DNA of 59,894 nucleotides from an uncultured Sphingosinicella sp. GTDB lineage: Bacteria > Pseudomonadota > Alphaproteobacteria > Sphingomonadales > Sphingomonadaceae. The stretch's first letter is position 1. The number at the start of each line of letters is the position of its first letter. Where the stretch lies: assembly GCF_902806315.1 (NCBI RefSeq), contig NZ_CADCWD010000058.1:1-59894 (forward strand). Direction: 5' to 3'. The translations under genes and the position numbers were made by a program. Shown here one piece after another: positions 34,884 to 43,866 of this stretch. The notes under the pieces are model-generated. The model saw only the letters and a program-made list of their open reading frames with translations, ran no database searches and was not told the DNA's origin.

Positions 34884-35013
34884 CGCAATCCCCGATCGAC
34901 CTGACGGTCGGCTCGGCCACGCGCACACGCAGCCTTAGTTACGCAACAAGGGCTTCTTCGGCCCGGTTTAATCCGTCAGGAAGCTGCCCACCCCGTGACG
35001 TGAGCCCAGACTG

Positions 35014-35850
35014 TTAAAGTACCCTTGCCGGGGCAAGCCCTTCATAGAAATCGCGGGACAGACCGGCTTGGTCGCGCGCCGAGTTGTTGAAAGGCGGCTT
35101 CAAAGCCCCCATGCAGTGACGGCTAACGAGCGCCCGCCATTGGTTAACAGGTGAAAACCCACGCGATTCTGCGATTTTCGTAAACCATGTTGTTCCGGGC
35201 GCGACATGACGAATCTCGTCGCGATAGATGCGATCGAGAACGGCGGCGGAACGATGATCGCCCGCCGCTTCGAACCGGCCGACCGTCGCCGGGGTGACGT
35301 CGAGCCCCCTCGCCTCCAGCACCATCGGCACGACGGCAAGCCGGGCGAGCACGTCGCCCGCCGTATTTTCCGCAGCCTCCCACAGACCATCATGCGCGGG
35401 CATCGCCCCATATGACGAGCCGAGAGCGCGTAGCCGGCGGTCGAGCAGCGCGAAATGCATCGCCTCGTCGGCGCCAACGCCGAACCAGTCGGTGACGAAG
35501 GACGGCGAAAAGTCGGCGCCGAACCGCCCGGCTATGTCAAACGCCAGGTCGATTGCGCCGAACTCGATGTGAGCAAGGGCGTGGAGGAGCGCGATCCGGC
35601 CACGCTCGGAGCCGCCCTTCCCGCGCTTCGGCATCTTCCCCGGAGGCAGCAGCTCAGGGCGCGGCGGACGGGCCGGGCGCTCCGGCATGAGCACGTCGAA
35701 GCGATGCGCCAGCCGCCCGGACCGCCAGCCACGAGCCGCCGCACGGGCAGCCTTCACCTTGGCGTCAGGGTCGGCTGCCAGGAGCACGACGCGCGCGGCT
35801 TCGGCAACCGACGTCATCGAAAACGCACCGGAACCTGCTTCAGCCTGCAT
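35014..35850 (-). CDS. DUF455 ferritin-like protein
   Basis: This 278-residue helical protein belongs to the DUF455 family. Metal-binding motifs E-x6-H are visible in HIEFGAIDLAFDI, DEAMHFALLDRRL, and YRDEIRHVAPG, the carboxylate/His pattern of a ferritin-like di-iron centre. The family includes MiaE-like tRNA hydroxylases and remains otherwise uncharacterised. A start at MTSVAEAARVV (35817) is an alternative to the one given. It is divergent from the MpaB-type oxygenase gene. Confidence 0.85.
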   Translation of the reverse strand: MQAEAGSGAFSMTSVAEAARVVLLAADPDAKVKAARAAARGWRSGRLAHRFDVLMPERPARPPRPELLPPGKMPKRGKGGSERGRIALLHALAHIEFGAIDLAFDIAGRFGADFSPSFVTDWFGVGADEAMHFALLDRRLRALGSSYGAMPAHDGLWEAAENTAGDVLARLAVVPMVLEARGLDVTPATVGRFEAAGDHRSAAVLDRIYRDEIRHVAPGTTWFTKIAESRGFSPVNQWRALVSRHCMGALKPPFNNSARDQAGLSRDFYEGLAPARVL

Positions 35851-35918
35851 CCGCTCGCGCTAACGCCTTCACAATGCCTCCCGCAACTTGCTCCACACGG
35901 CTTGCGTTCGCATCGGAC

Positions 35919-36839
35919 ATGCCTCGCCCCCTGACCTTACCCTTGGGCCTGCAGAGCCTCGTCGAGAGGATTGCAACCACCGTCCTCCAGCCTTCCGGCT
36001 CTTCAGCCGTCGATTTCACGCGGCCCACTGGCGAACCTGCGCTGGCCGGCCCGGACTCGATATCCTGGCAGGTATTCCGCAATCCGGTGTCGCTCTTCAT
36101 CGGCGGAGTTGCTGCTGTGATCCTCGAGCTTGGCGAGCCGCGGGTTCGCAGCGGCGTGTGGGAGCATAGCAGCTTCCGTACCGACCCGGTCGACCGCCTC
36201 AAGCGCACCGGTCTCGCTGCCATGCTGACCGTATACGGCGCCCGCAGCGAGGCGGAGAAGATGATCGCCGGCGTCCGCCGCGCCCACGACCGGGTCAGCG
36301 GAGTGACGCCTACCGGCCAGGCTTACCGGGCCAATGATCCGGAGCTGCTGAGCTGGGTGCAGGCGACCGCGCAGTTCGGCTTCCTAGAGGCCTATACGCG
36401 CTACGTGCGGCCGCTTCCTCGGGCCGATCGCGACCGTTTCCATGCGGAAGGTCGTCCTGCGGCCCTGCTCTACGGCTCCGTCGACACGCCGGCCTCCGAA
36501 GCCGAGTTGCGCTCTCTCTTCGCCGCAGTCGCGCCGCGGCTCGAAGGTTCGCCGGTGATCATGGAGTTCCTGGAGTTGATGCGCACGGCGCCTTTAGTTC
36601 CGGCCGCGCTCCGTCCCGTTCAGCGCTTGCTGGTGAGGGGCGCCATCGCCCTCGTTCCCGATGGCCTGCGCCCGCAGCTCGATCTCGGCGCTCGGTGGAA
36701 CCTGCGGTTCGGCGAAGAGGCGCTGATCCGCAGCCTGGCGCGCCTCGCCGACAGAATTCGCCTGGATTCAAGCCCGGCCGCGCAGGCGTGCGTGCGGATG
36801 GCACTTGCCCCCGACTATCTGCACCGCGCCGGGCGCTAG
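35919..36839 (+). CDS. Oxygenase MpaB family protein (DUF2236)
   Basis: This protein of about 306 residues has the MpaB/DUF2236 core: LFIGGVAAVILELGEPRVRSGVW, HSSFRTDPVDRLKRTG, the histidine in RRAHDRVSG, and DPELLSWVQATAQFGFLEAYTRY. These proteins are related to latex-clearing (rubber) oxygenases and bind heme through a conserved His. The natural substrate is unknown. ATG 35919 is preferred; an upstream in-frame ATG is at 35874. The stop overlaps the stop of the convergent transglutaminase-like gene within CTAG. Confidence 0.85.
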   Translation: MPRPLTLPLGLQSLVERIATTVLQPSGSSAVDFTRPTGEPALAGPDSISWQVFRNPVSLFIGGVAAVILELGEPRVRSGVWEHSSFRTDPVDRLKRTGLAAMLTVYGARSEAEKMIAGVRRAHDRVSGVTPTGQAYRANDPELLSWVQATAQFGFLEAYTRYVRPLPRADRDRFHAEGRPAALLYGSVDTPASEAELRSLFAAVAPRLEGSPVIMEFLELMRTAPLVPAALRPVQRLLVRGAIALVPDGLRPQLDLGARWNLRFGEEALIRSLARLADRIRLDSSPAAQACVRMALAPDYLHRAGR

Positions 36840-37492
36840 AATTCGTGCCAGGCGCCGGGCTTGATCCGGTGCTCGCCCCAGCGGAAGCCGTCACCGACGC
36901 CAAACTGGCCTTCCGCGTGAATGCGCACCGCCAACAGGCTGCCATAGCCATGCGGCTGCTGGCGCGGGTTGATCCACCAGCCTGCGCTTGCGTCCCACAG
37001 CTTCACCTCGTCCTCGCCGGTGAGCAAGGCGACGCCTTCGTGGTAGATCACTCCGTCGTCGATCCAGTGGCACGAGACGTCGTCTTCCGACCACTTCTTC
37101 TGCCACTGCTCGGTCGCGTCCGGGCTATATTGCTGGACGAATTGCGCGGGATAGCTGGTCACCCCCCGCGCCCTGAAGGCCTCGTGCGCGATCGCCGCGT
37201 GAGCGCCGCAGTCGAGCGTGTCGCGCTCCACCGCATCACACCAGTGGATCGGCCAGGCGGTCGGGCCCCATTTATACTTCTGCCGCATCCAGCGGGGACC
37301 GCTCAGCAGGTCGCCGCCGTTCAGCTGGGCGAAGTCCATGGCCAGCAGCCATTCGCGCGCAATGTCGCAGCAGGCTTCGCCATGATGGGAGAGGGTGGAG
37401 AACGGAAAATGCTGCCATTTCGCGCTGCAAGAGCGCCGCTCGGCCTCACGCTCGATCAGATCCTGGCGCTTTTCAGCCCCGGCCAAATACAT
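36836..37492 (-). CDS. Transglutaminase-like/papain-fold protein of the ATP-grasp cluster
   Basis: This 218-residue protein has a plausible Cys-His-Asp triad: C95 in TLDCGAHAA, H151 in VIYHEGVAL and D167 in KLWDASAGWW. This order and spacing is that of transglutaminase-like and papain-fold enzymes, which cleave or form amide bonds. No signal peptide is present. It overlaps the end of the ATP-grasp/decarboxylase gene by 20 bases, so it is the second gene of that operon. The reaction is unknown: hydrolysis, amidation or peptide trimming are all possible. Confidence 0.65.
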   Translation of the reverse strand: MYLAGAEKRQDLIEREAERRSCSAKWQHFPFSTLSHHGEACCDIAREWLLAMDFAQLNGGDLLSGPRWMRQKYKWGPTAWPIHWCDAVERDTLDCGAHAAIAHEAFRARGVTSYPAQFVQQYSPDATEQWQKKWSEDDVSCHWIDDGVIYHEGVALLTGEDEVKLWDASAGWWINPRQQPHGYGSLLAVRIHAEGQFGVGDGFRWGEHRIKPGAWHEF

Positions 37493-39749
37493 AGGACATG
37501 CTCCTGTCGTAACCGCCGGCGTCGCAGAAGATCAGAAGGTCGCCGGCGCGAGTCCCTTCCGGGAGTTGGACATTGGCCGCGACGATGTCGTGCTCCATGC
37601 AGAGCCGGCCCATCAGGTGGGTCTTGCCGCGTTTGAGCGGCTGCCATTCACCGGTCTCGCCGCATTGGCGCAGCATGCGGTGCGGGTAGAAGAAATACAT
37701 GGGCAGCTCGGCGATCGATCCGTCCACGACGGCTTCGACATAATCGTCCTCATGCTCCTGGATTTCGAGCACCCGCATCGCCAGCGCCATGGAGGGCTGG
37801 GCCATCGCCTTGCCGGGCTCCGACGCGATCTGGCGCACGTTCGGAAGCACCGCGCGGGCCGTCTCGACCGCCTTTGCGAACTTGTCCTCGTCGCCGTCAT
37901 GCACGTCGTCGGGGAACCAGCCGCCGCCCATGTCGAGCATCTCGATGTCGCGCTCCGTGAGCTTCTCGATCGCACGGCACCATTTCAGGATCGATTCGAA
38001 CAGGTGCCACCATTGCGCCACGCCGACATTGGCGCTCGCCATGTGGAAGTGAACCCCAAACGCCGTGTCGGTCGGCAGCCTTTTCACCGCCTCGACGAGC
38101 TTGGCGAAGGTCGCCGGGCTGTCGAGCGGGATCCCGAAGCGCGAGCGGATGTTGGGCGTGCGAATACGGATGCCGACATGCTTGGACTTCATCTCGCCTG
38201 AGGCGAGCGCGGCCACGCAGCGGTCGAGATCGGCGACGCTGTCGCAGAACACGGCGTGCATCTGCTCGGTAGGCATCAACCCTTCGGGCCACCATTTGCC
38301 TGGGCCGTTGAGGATCACCTGATCCGGCCGGAAGCCGACTTCCAGCGCCTTTTGCGCCTCGGCAAGGCTGATGCATTCGGCCAGGAAGCCGTTGTCGAGC
38401 GCCAGCTTGATCAGCCGCGCGTCGGGGTTCGTCTTGATCGAATAGCCGGTGATCACCTGCACCTCGTTGGTGCTGAGGCGATGCGCCCGCTCCGACGCGC
38501 GCTTGAACAGGCTTGCCGCCGTCGATTCCATGAAGAGGAATTCCGGCGTCTGCACCTGCGCGAAGTCGTAGCTGCCGAGATCCTGCATCATCGTCTCGGG
38601 GATCTTCGCGACCTGCTCCGTTCCGTCGCCGTCGCCGATGACCTCCAGCATGTGCGGATTGGATTCCTGCAGCCGCTCGGCGAGCGCGGGAAGGCCCGAA
38701 GGATGCTTCATCGAATGGCCGACCGCGCCCGCGAAGGGCTCGGGCAGCGGCGGCAGCGGGAAGTCCTTGCGTACCGGGACCTCGAGCACCACTCGCGTGA
38801 ACTCCTCGCCATGGGCGATGCTCGGCTTGGGGATCGCACCCGTGGCTGCCTGCACCAGCAAGGCAGGTAGATTGTGCCCGGCCAAAGTGGCGCCGTGAAC
38901 CCAGGCCGGGAAGCGCGGGTTCATCTCCAGCAGCCAAAGCTCGCCCGCCGCGTCGCGCACCATCTCGAGCTCGCCGCCGCCGGTCCAGTTCAGCGCCTTC
39001 ACCATCCGGCGCAGCGGAACCAGGAACTCGTCCGGCACCTCGGTCACGTCGCCGGCCCAGGTCTTGCCTTCAGGCGTGATGTCGCGCTTGCGCATGCTGA
39101 CGGCGCCGAGCAGCTCGCCCTTATAGGCGCTCAGCATCACCGATTCCTCATAGCCGCTGACATGCGCCTGGAGGAACAGCCGCTGGGTCGCCCAGACCTT
39201 GGAGAGCGCGTTGCGGGCCGCTTCGAACACGTCCCAGCTCGGCGTCCGCGCGGCATCGTAATAGGGCCCCTTCAGCCACACGCGCCAATTATGCTGGCGG
39301 CAGAAGGCGTGCAGATCCCAGTCGCTGTGATCGGTCGAGATGAAGGTCGGGATCTTCACCGGCAGCTCCTTTGCGCCAAGCACTTCGGGCTTGGTGATCC
39401 GCTTCAGCGCCTGCATCGGCGGCGCGAGCAGGTTCGGGTGCCCTTCCGGGAAGATCGAGGCGAGCCACATCGCCTCCAGGTCGCTCCCCGAAATCCACAG
39501 CGCGCCGCCGCCGACGAGCTCGCGCACACGCTCCGCATAGATATCCAGGTCGAGCTCGTCCCACGGTCGTTGAAGCCAGACATCGTCCAGGCCTTCCCAG
39601 TGAATACCGGAGACCCGGTTCGAATATTCGACACCGACTATCTTGGAACTCGGAAATGCCGCGCGAAGAGACCTGACTATTCCTACGCCCGGTTGTGGGT
39701 TTCCTCCACAATAAAGGCCGCTGACATATATTCGGATCTGCGCAGGCAA
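37473..39749 (-). CDS. ATP-grasp ligase fused to a fold-III PLP amino acid decarboxylase
   Basis: This 758-residue protein joins two enzymes. Residues 1-330 read as a pre-ATP-grasp Rossmann part (YVSGLYCGGNPQPGVGIVRS) and an ATP-grasp domain with K160 (WLKGP), QAHVSGYEESVML, GGGELEMVRD and the metal motif LLEMNPRF. Residues 400-758 match the Orn/DAP/Arg decarboxylase family: PLP lysine K439 in YSIKTNPD, HFHMASAN, LDMGGGWFP, SEPGK (usually EPGR) and the C-terminal CDAGGYD. It should ligate a carboxylate to an amine and decarboxylate an amino acid. A product and a precise pathway are not known. It has no export signal. Confidence 0.85.
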   Translation of the reverse strand: MPAQIRIYVSGLYCGGNPQPGVGIVRSLRAAFPSSKIVGVEYSNRVSGIHWEGLDDVWLQRPWDELDLDIYAERVRELVGGGALWISGSDLEAMWLASIFPEGHPNLLAPPMQALKRITKPEVLGAKELPVKIPTFISTDHSDWDLHAFCRQHNWRVWLKGPYYDAARTPSWDVFEAARNALSKVWATQRLFLQAHVSGYEESVMLSAYKGELLGAVSMRKRDITPEGKTWAGDVTEVPDEFLVPLRRMVKALNWTGGGELEMVRDAAGELWLLEMNPRFPAWVHGATLAGHNLPALLVQAATGAIPKPSIAHGEEFTRVVLEVPVRKDFPLPPLPEPFAGAVGHSMKHPSGLPALAERLQESNPHMLEVIGDGDGTEQVAKIPETMMQDLGSYDFAQVQTPEFLFMESTAASLFKRASERAHRLSTNEVQVITGYSIKTNPDARLIKLALDNGFLAECISLAEAQKALEVGFRPDQVILNGPGKWWPEGLMPTEQMHAVFCDSVADLDRCVAALASGEMKSKHVGIRIRTPNIRSRFGIPLDSPATFAKLVEAVKRLPTDTAFGVHFHMASANVGVAQWWHLFESILKWCRAIEKLTERDIEMLDMGGGWFPDDVHDGDEDKFAKAVETARAVLPNVRQIASEPGKAMAQPSMALAMRVLEIQEHEDDYVEAVVDGSIAELPMYFFYPHRMLRQCGETGEWQPLKRGKTHLMGRLCMEHDIVAANVQLPEGTRAGDLLIFCDAGGYDRSMSYVFGRG

Positions 39750-39802
39750 TAGCTATCCTTTCGCCAAGGAGGGCGCTCTTTAGTCTGGTGCTTGTTCAAG
39801 CG

Positions 39803-39838
39803 AGTTGCTGAATACTAGGAAAAGAGCTACTAGCAACT
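39803..39838. promoter_or_regulatory. Inverted repeat in the divergent cluster promoter region
   Basis: AGTTGCT (39803-39809) and AGCAACT (39832-39838) are exact inverted repeats in the 227-base gap between the ATP-grasp/decarboxylase gene and the divergent oxygenase gene. A T-rich block (about 39870-39892) next to it stands out in this high-GC window. An operator controlling both genes is possible. Confidence 0.35.
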
Positions 39839-39976
39839 ATGCGGGGGACGCGGACTAACAAGGATCAAGATGATCGTTTTTATTTTTTATTCGGCTTACT
39901 TGAACGGCGCAGAAGCGCTCGGGTTCCGCGAAGCTTCCTTTGGCCGGCGCCTCACCTGTCCCACAGCGGCAACGGC

Positions 39977-40648
39977 ATGACTGCAAGCGCCGTCTACCCA
40001 GCTTATAAGGACCTCGATCCCTTCATCGATGTCGCTCGCCTAAAGGCCCTCGACACCTATGTCCGCGACCGGATCGAACGACGGCTCGCCGCGTCGCGTG
40101 ACCTCGCTTTTTACACGGGCCCGTTCCTGCTCAACGGCAACGCGCCCCATCTTCCCGGTTCCAAGCTCATCTATTTGTCGAATTCTGCGCGGGAGGAGAA
40201 TTACTACGACCTCGACCGCACCGACCTTTGGCATTCCACGCCCGATGCGGACGAATTCTCCGAATTGATGAGCTTCATCGAAACGTTGCCGTTCAAGGCC
40301 ACCGGCAGGATCATCATCATGTACGATCCGAGCGGCCGCGCGGTCTCCGCCCACCGCGACCATGACAGCCTAGACCTCTGCCACGAGTTCGTCTGGTTCC
40401 GCACGAACTTGGACAAGCCCTTCTACATGCTCGATCCGGAGACGGGCGAGCGGCTCTACGTCCGCTCGCACGCCGCCTGGTTCGACACGGTCAACCAATA
40501 TCATGGCGGCGATGCGACCGGCCGCCTCTCCTTCAGCATCCGCGTGGATGGCGTCTTCACCGATGCTTTCCGCGCGCAGATCCCCTTCCCTTCCGAGAAC
40601 CGCGCCTCGGCGCCCTCGCTGTGGGCGATGGAGTCGGTGCCGGCCTGA
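39977..40648 (+). CDS. 2OG-Fe(II) oxygenase, aspartyl/asparaginyl beta-hydroxylase-like
   Basis: This 223-residue protein has the metal triad of a double-stranded beta-helix oxygenase: H126-x-D128 in AHRDHDSLD and the distal H176 in NQYHGGD, with R183 in TGRLSFS for 2-oxoglutarate binding. Strands LYVRSHAAWFD and SIRVDGVF surround them. This suits the aspartyl/asparaginyl beta-hydroxylase superfamily. The substrate is unknown. It is divergent from the ATP-grasp/decarboxylase gene. An in-frame ATG at 39839 would add 46 residues without family resemblance, and neither start has a good ribosome-binding site. Confidence 0.8.
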   Translation: MTASAVYPAYKDLDPFIDVARLKALDTYVRDRIERRLAASRDLAFYTGPFLLNGNAPHLPGSKLIYLSNSAREENYYDLDRTDLWHSTPDADEFSELMSFIETLPFKATGRIIIMYDPSGRAVSAHRDHDSLDLCHEFVWFRTNLDKPFYMLDPETGERLYVRSHAAWFDTVNQYHGGDATGRLSFSIRVDGVFTDAFRAQIPFPSENRASAPSLWAMESVPA

Positions 40649-40655
40649 AACAAGA

Positions 40656-40697
40656 GCGGCGGGCCGTCCCTGGACGACCCGCCGCGAATTTCTTGTT
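40656..40697 (+). terminator. Terminator after the 2OG oxygenase
   Basis: A GC-rich stem (40656-40669 with 40672-40685, one mismatch) lies between the convergent oxygenase and SWIB genes and is flanked by complementary CAAGA/TCTTG. The T-run after it is imperfect (TTTCTTGTT). Confidence 0.5.
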
Positions 40698-40736
40698 CTG
40701 GACGCGGTGGACGTGAATGCGTCCCCTGCGCAGCCG

Positions 40737-41024
40737 TTACGGCTGGCTCAGATGGCCCGACAGATGCTTGTTCATCTCGAACATAGACACCTTGTCCTTG
40801 CCGCCGAACACTTTCTTGAGCTTGTCGTCGGCCAGGATCTCGCGCTTGTTCTCGGGATTCTGAAGATTGTTCTTCTTGATATATTCCCACATCTTGCTGA
40901 CGACATCGCTGCGCGCGATGTTGCCGGTGCCGGTGATCGCCGCCAGATCTTCCGACGGCTTCAGCGGACGCTGCAAGCCATCCGAACGCGAACCACCCGT
41001 TTTACCCGTAGTGCCCTTTGCCAT
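40737..41024 (-). CDS. SWIB/MDM2 domain protein
   Basis: This 95-residue protein starts at ATG 41024 with GAGGAGG just upstream. A basic Gly/Ser/Thr-rich N-terminus leads into a SWIB domain: LQRPLKPSEDLAAITG, IARSDVVSKMWEYIKKNNLQNPENKREILADDKLKKVF, then SMFEMNKHLSGHL. SWIB folds are known from eukaryotic chromatin remodelling factors and occur as stand-alone proteins in several bacteria, where they may bind DNA or topoisomerase. It is likely cytosolic and nucleoid-associated. Confidence 0.9.
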   Translation of the reverse strand: MAKGTTGKTGGSRSDGLQRPLKPSEDLAAITGTGNIARSDVVSKMWEYIKKNNLQNPENKREILADDKLKKVFGGKDKVSMFEMNKHLSGHLSQP

Positions 41025-41093
41025 TAGAGGCTCCTCCTCGTGAACTGCACCTTCTAGAGCGCAAACGCGCACCGAGTGCAATGGTCTCGGACG

Positions 41094-41927
41094 CTAAGGA
41101 ATTGCGGGGCGCGCTCGACCGAACGGCACGATCTTGTTGTCGGCGTCGTGCCCGATGTCGGCCGAGCCCAAAAAAGGGATGCCCGCGCGCTCGCACCAGA
41201 AGCGGAGGATCTCCTCCTCCGTGTCGCCGAAATCGGGATCGTTCTCGGGCACGAGGCTGCAGCGGCCGAGGCGAATTCCTGCGACTTTGCGGACGTTGGG
41301 GCTGCTCGTGATGTGGAACAGCGCGCGGTCGGTGCGATATGTGTGCTCGGACACGTCCTCCAGTATCAGCACGTGGCCCGAAAGATCCGGCTCGAGAGGC
41401 GTTCCCAGCATGTGGCTGAGAACGGTGATGTTGAACGCGGCGACGGGCGCGCTCCCGTCAATCGAGGGCTCCAGCCCGTCAACGGCGTCTGCCACAAACC
41501 AGTCCAGCACCCGCAGCACGGCAGCCTCGCCGCCATCGCGCTTGATGTCCGCCGGCATGGGCGCATGGACGAGGTGCGGGAAACCGGCGCGGTAGAGGGC
41601 GCCCAGGATGAACCCGGCGTCGCTATATCCGATATAGGTCTTGTCACGCGCGGCCGGCGAGAGGTGCGGGAGGACTGCTTCGGCAATCCGGTTGGATCCG
41701 TAGCCGCCTCTTCCATGCCAAAGCGCGTCGAAAGACGGATCGTTGGCGACCTCTAGGAAAGCCTGGGCGCGGTCGGCGTCCGTGCCGGCAAAATGCTTGT
41801 GCACCACGAAGCATTGCGGGTGGAACACGATCTCCACCCCGGGATGATGCTCGGCTGCAAGCGCCAGCACCCGGTCGGCGACCGATGTCTCGATGGGCGT
41901 GCTCGGCGCCACCACACCAATCCGCAT
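41094..41927 (-). CDS. ldcA: LD-carboxypeptidase (S66 family)
   Basis: This 277-residue protein has the S66 pattern: catalytic S102 in IGYSDAG, the Glu in ILEDVSEHTYR and the His late in GHDADNK. It cleaves the terminal D-Ala from murein tetrapeptides to give tripeptides. No signal peptide is visible, so it should act in the cytosol on recycled muropeptides. It is divergent from mpl, which uses tripeptide, with 74 bases between the two starts; the two genes are functionally consecutive. Confidence 0.92.
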   Translation of the reverse strand: MRIGVVAPSTPIETSVADRVLALAAEHHPGVEIVFHPQCFVVHKHFAGTDADRAQAFLEVANDPSFDALWHGRGGYGSNRIAEAVLPHLSPAARDKTYIGYSDAGFILGALYRAGFPHLVHAPMPADIKRDGGEAAVLRVLDWFVADAVDGLEPSIDGSAPVAAFNITVLSHMLGTPLEPDLSGHVLILEDVSEHTYRTDRALFHITSSPNVRKVAGIRLGRCSLVPENDPDFGDTEEEILRFWCERAGIPFLGSADIGHDADNKIVPFGRARPAIP

Positions 41928-42001
41928 TTCCCTGCCCCTTTAAACGCTTTTGCACATCGCCGCCGCTTCCAAAGGGCGGAGCGCTCCAATAGGGCGAGCG
42001 G

Positions 42002-43402
42002 ATGAATCAGGCCAAATCCTATTTCTTCTGCGGGATCGGCGGCAGCGGCATGCTTCCTCTCGCTTGCATCGTACGCGCGCGCGGCTTCGACGTGGAGGGC
42101 TCCGACCGCTCGCTCGATCAGGGCCGGCTCGCCGACAAGTTCGCATTCCTTCAGCGGCTCGGCATCGGCCTCCACCCGCAGGACGGCAGCGGAATGCGCA
42201 GCGCCGATCAGTTGCTCGTCACCTCGGCGGCCATCGAGGAGACGGTGCCGGACGTGCAGGCCGCCCGCCGTCTCGGGGCCGAGCAAATCACCCGCCCGAA
42301 CCTCCTCGCCCGCCTGTTCAACGCCGCGCCCGTTTCGGTGGCGGTCGGCGGCACCAGCGGCAAATCGACCACGACGGGCATGATCGGCTGGGTCCTCCAC
42401 GAACTCGGCCTCCAGCCGACCGTCATGAACGGCGCCGTGATGAAGAATTTCGTCACCGCCGACACGCCGTTCGCAAGCGCGTTGGTTGGCGAGGGCGACG
42501 CCTTCGTCAGCGAAGTCGACGAGAGCGACGGCTCCATCGCGCTCTACGAGCCGCGCATCGCCGTGCTCAACAATGTGACGCTCGACCACAAGTCGATGGA
42601 CGAACTGCGCGGGCTTTTTCTAAGCTTCGTCGGCAGGGCCGAGACTGCCGTCCTCAACCTCGACGACGAGGAGACTGCTCTGCTGGCGACCAAGGTCGAG
42701 CCGGAACGCCGCATCACCTACAGCTTCCGCGACCCTTCCGCCGACCTTTACGGCAGCAACGTCGCCGAGGAACCGCTCGCAATCTCCTTTGACGTGCTGG
42801 ACAGGAAGAGCGGCGAAACCGTTCCGGTCCGCCTCTCGGTCCCCGGCCGCCACAACGCCTCCAACGCGCTTGCGGCCCTTGCCGCAGCCGTTGCGGCGGG
42901 AGCCGAGCTGCGCAAGGCCGCCGAGGCGCTGGCCGGTTTCGTCGGGCTTCGCCGTCGCTTCGAGGTGGTGGGCACGACGAACGGCATCAGCGTCATCGAC
43001 GATTTCGGCCATAACCCGGACAAGATCGCCGCCACGCTCGACACGCTCCACGCCTTTCCGGGCCGTGTCCTCGCCATGTTCCAGCCCCACGGCTATGGCC
43101 CGTTGCGCACGATGCGGCAGGAGCTGATCGACTGCTTCGCCGCCAAGCTCGGGCGCGACGACGTGCTGATCATGCCCGACCCGGTCTATTTCGGCGGCAC
43201 CGTGGATCGCTCCGTCGGCAGCAACGACATCGTCGAGGGGGTCCGCGCCGCCGGCCGCAACGCCGAGCACATCCCGGATCGCACACAATGCGGCGAGCGC
43301 CTCGCCCAACTCGCCCGCCCCGGCGACCGCATCATCGTCATGGGCGCGCGGGACGATACGCTGACGCAGTTCGCCGCCGACGTGCTTGCAAGGCTCGGCT
43401 GA
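42002..43402 (+). CDS. mpl: Mur ligase Mpl: UDP-MurNAc:tripeptide ligase (murein recycling)
   Basis: This 466-residue ligase has the MurC-type N-terminal [14 protein letters not shown]-loop GGTSGKST (116-123), [12 protein letters not shown] and NNVTLDHK in the ATPase domain, and [16 protein letters not shown] in the C-terminal domain. MurC would also match, but the neighbouring LD-carboxypeptidase and absence of other dcw genes favour Mpl, which recycles L-Ala-D-Glu-mDAP onto UDP-MurNAc. MurC is the main alternative. Start ATG 42002. Confidence 0.78.
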   Translation: MNQAKSYFFCGIGGSGMLPLACIVRARGFDVEGSDRSLDQGRLADKFAFLQRLGIGLHPQDGSGMRSADQLLVTSAAIEETVPDVQAARRLGAEQITRPNLLARLFNAAPVSVAVGGTSGKSTTTGMIGWVLHELGLQPTVMNGAVMKNFVTADTPFASALVGEGDAFVSEVDESDGSIALYEPRIAVLNNVTLDHKSMDELRGLFLSFVGRAETAVLNLDDEETALLATKVEPERRITYSFRDPSADLYGSNVAEEPLAISFDVLDRKSGETVPVRLSVPGRHNASNALAALAAAVAAGAELRKAAEALAGFVGLRRRFEVVGTTNGISVIDDFGHNPDKIAATLDTLHAFPGRVLAMFQPHGYGPLRTMRQELIDCFAAKLGRDDVLIMPDPVYFGGTVDRSVGSNDIVEGVRAAGRNAEHIPDRTQCGERLAQLARPGDRIIVMGARDDTLTQFAADVLARLG

Positions 43403-43465
43403 AGGGGCGTGTCGCGCCGGCCCGAAGCTATGCTATGCTCCTCGGCAACAGCCCGGAGCCGATCC

Positions 43466-43849
43466 ATGTATCGCCTGCTTATTCCCGCTCTCCTGATTGC
43501 CAGCCCGGCCGCCGCGGCGCCCGATTGGCGGCAGTCCCGTGATTTTGAGGTGCGGCTGTCCAACAACGACATCGAGCCGCAGCGGATCCAGCTTCGCGCC
43601 GGAGAGCCGGTGCGGCTCCGCATCGTCAACATCGACCAAACGGGCCACAGCTTCAGCGCCGGCGCGTTCCTGTCCCGCGCCCAGGTCCGCAACCGCGACA
43701 AGCGCTGGATTTCGGGCGGCAGCATCGCCGTTCCCGCCGGCGATGTGCGCGAAGTGGTGCTGGTCCCCGCCCCTGGACGTTATCGCGCACGCTGCGGCAA
43801 TCTTGTTCACCGGATCTTGGGGATGAGCAGCGAGATTGTCGTCGAATAG
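43466..43849 (+). CDS. Periplasmic cupredoxin-like copper protein
   Basis: This 127-residue protein has a signal peptide (MYRLLIPALLIASPAAAAP). The mature domain of about 105 residues is a beta sandwich with likely copper ligands: His in QTGHSFSAG, Cys in YRARCGN, His in NLVHRI and Met in LGMS. The C-x4-H-x4-M pattern resembles type-1 copper proteins. The partner is not evident. It follows mpl by 63 bases and precedes a basic protein gene by 17. Confidence 0.8.
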   Translation: MYRLLIPALLIASPAAAAPDWRQSRDFEVRLSNNDIEPQRIQLRAGEPVRLRIVNIDQTGHSFSAGAFLSRAQVRNRDKRWISGGSIAVPAGDVREVVLVPAPGRYRARCGNLVHRILGMSSEIVVE

Positions 43850-43866
43850 ACATTGAGAGGTTCACC

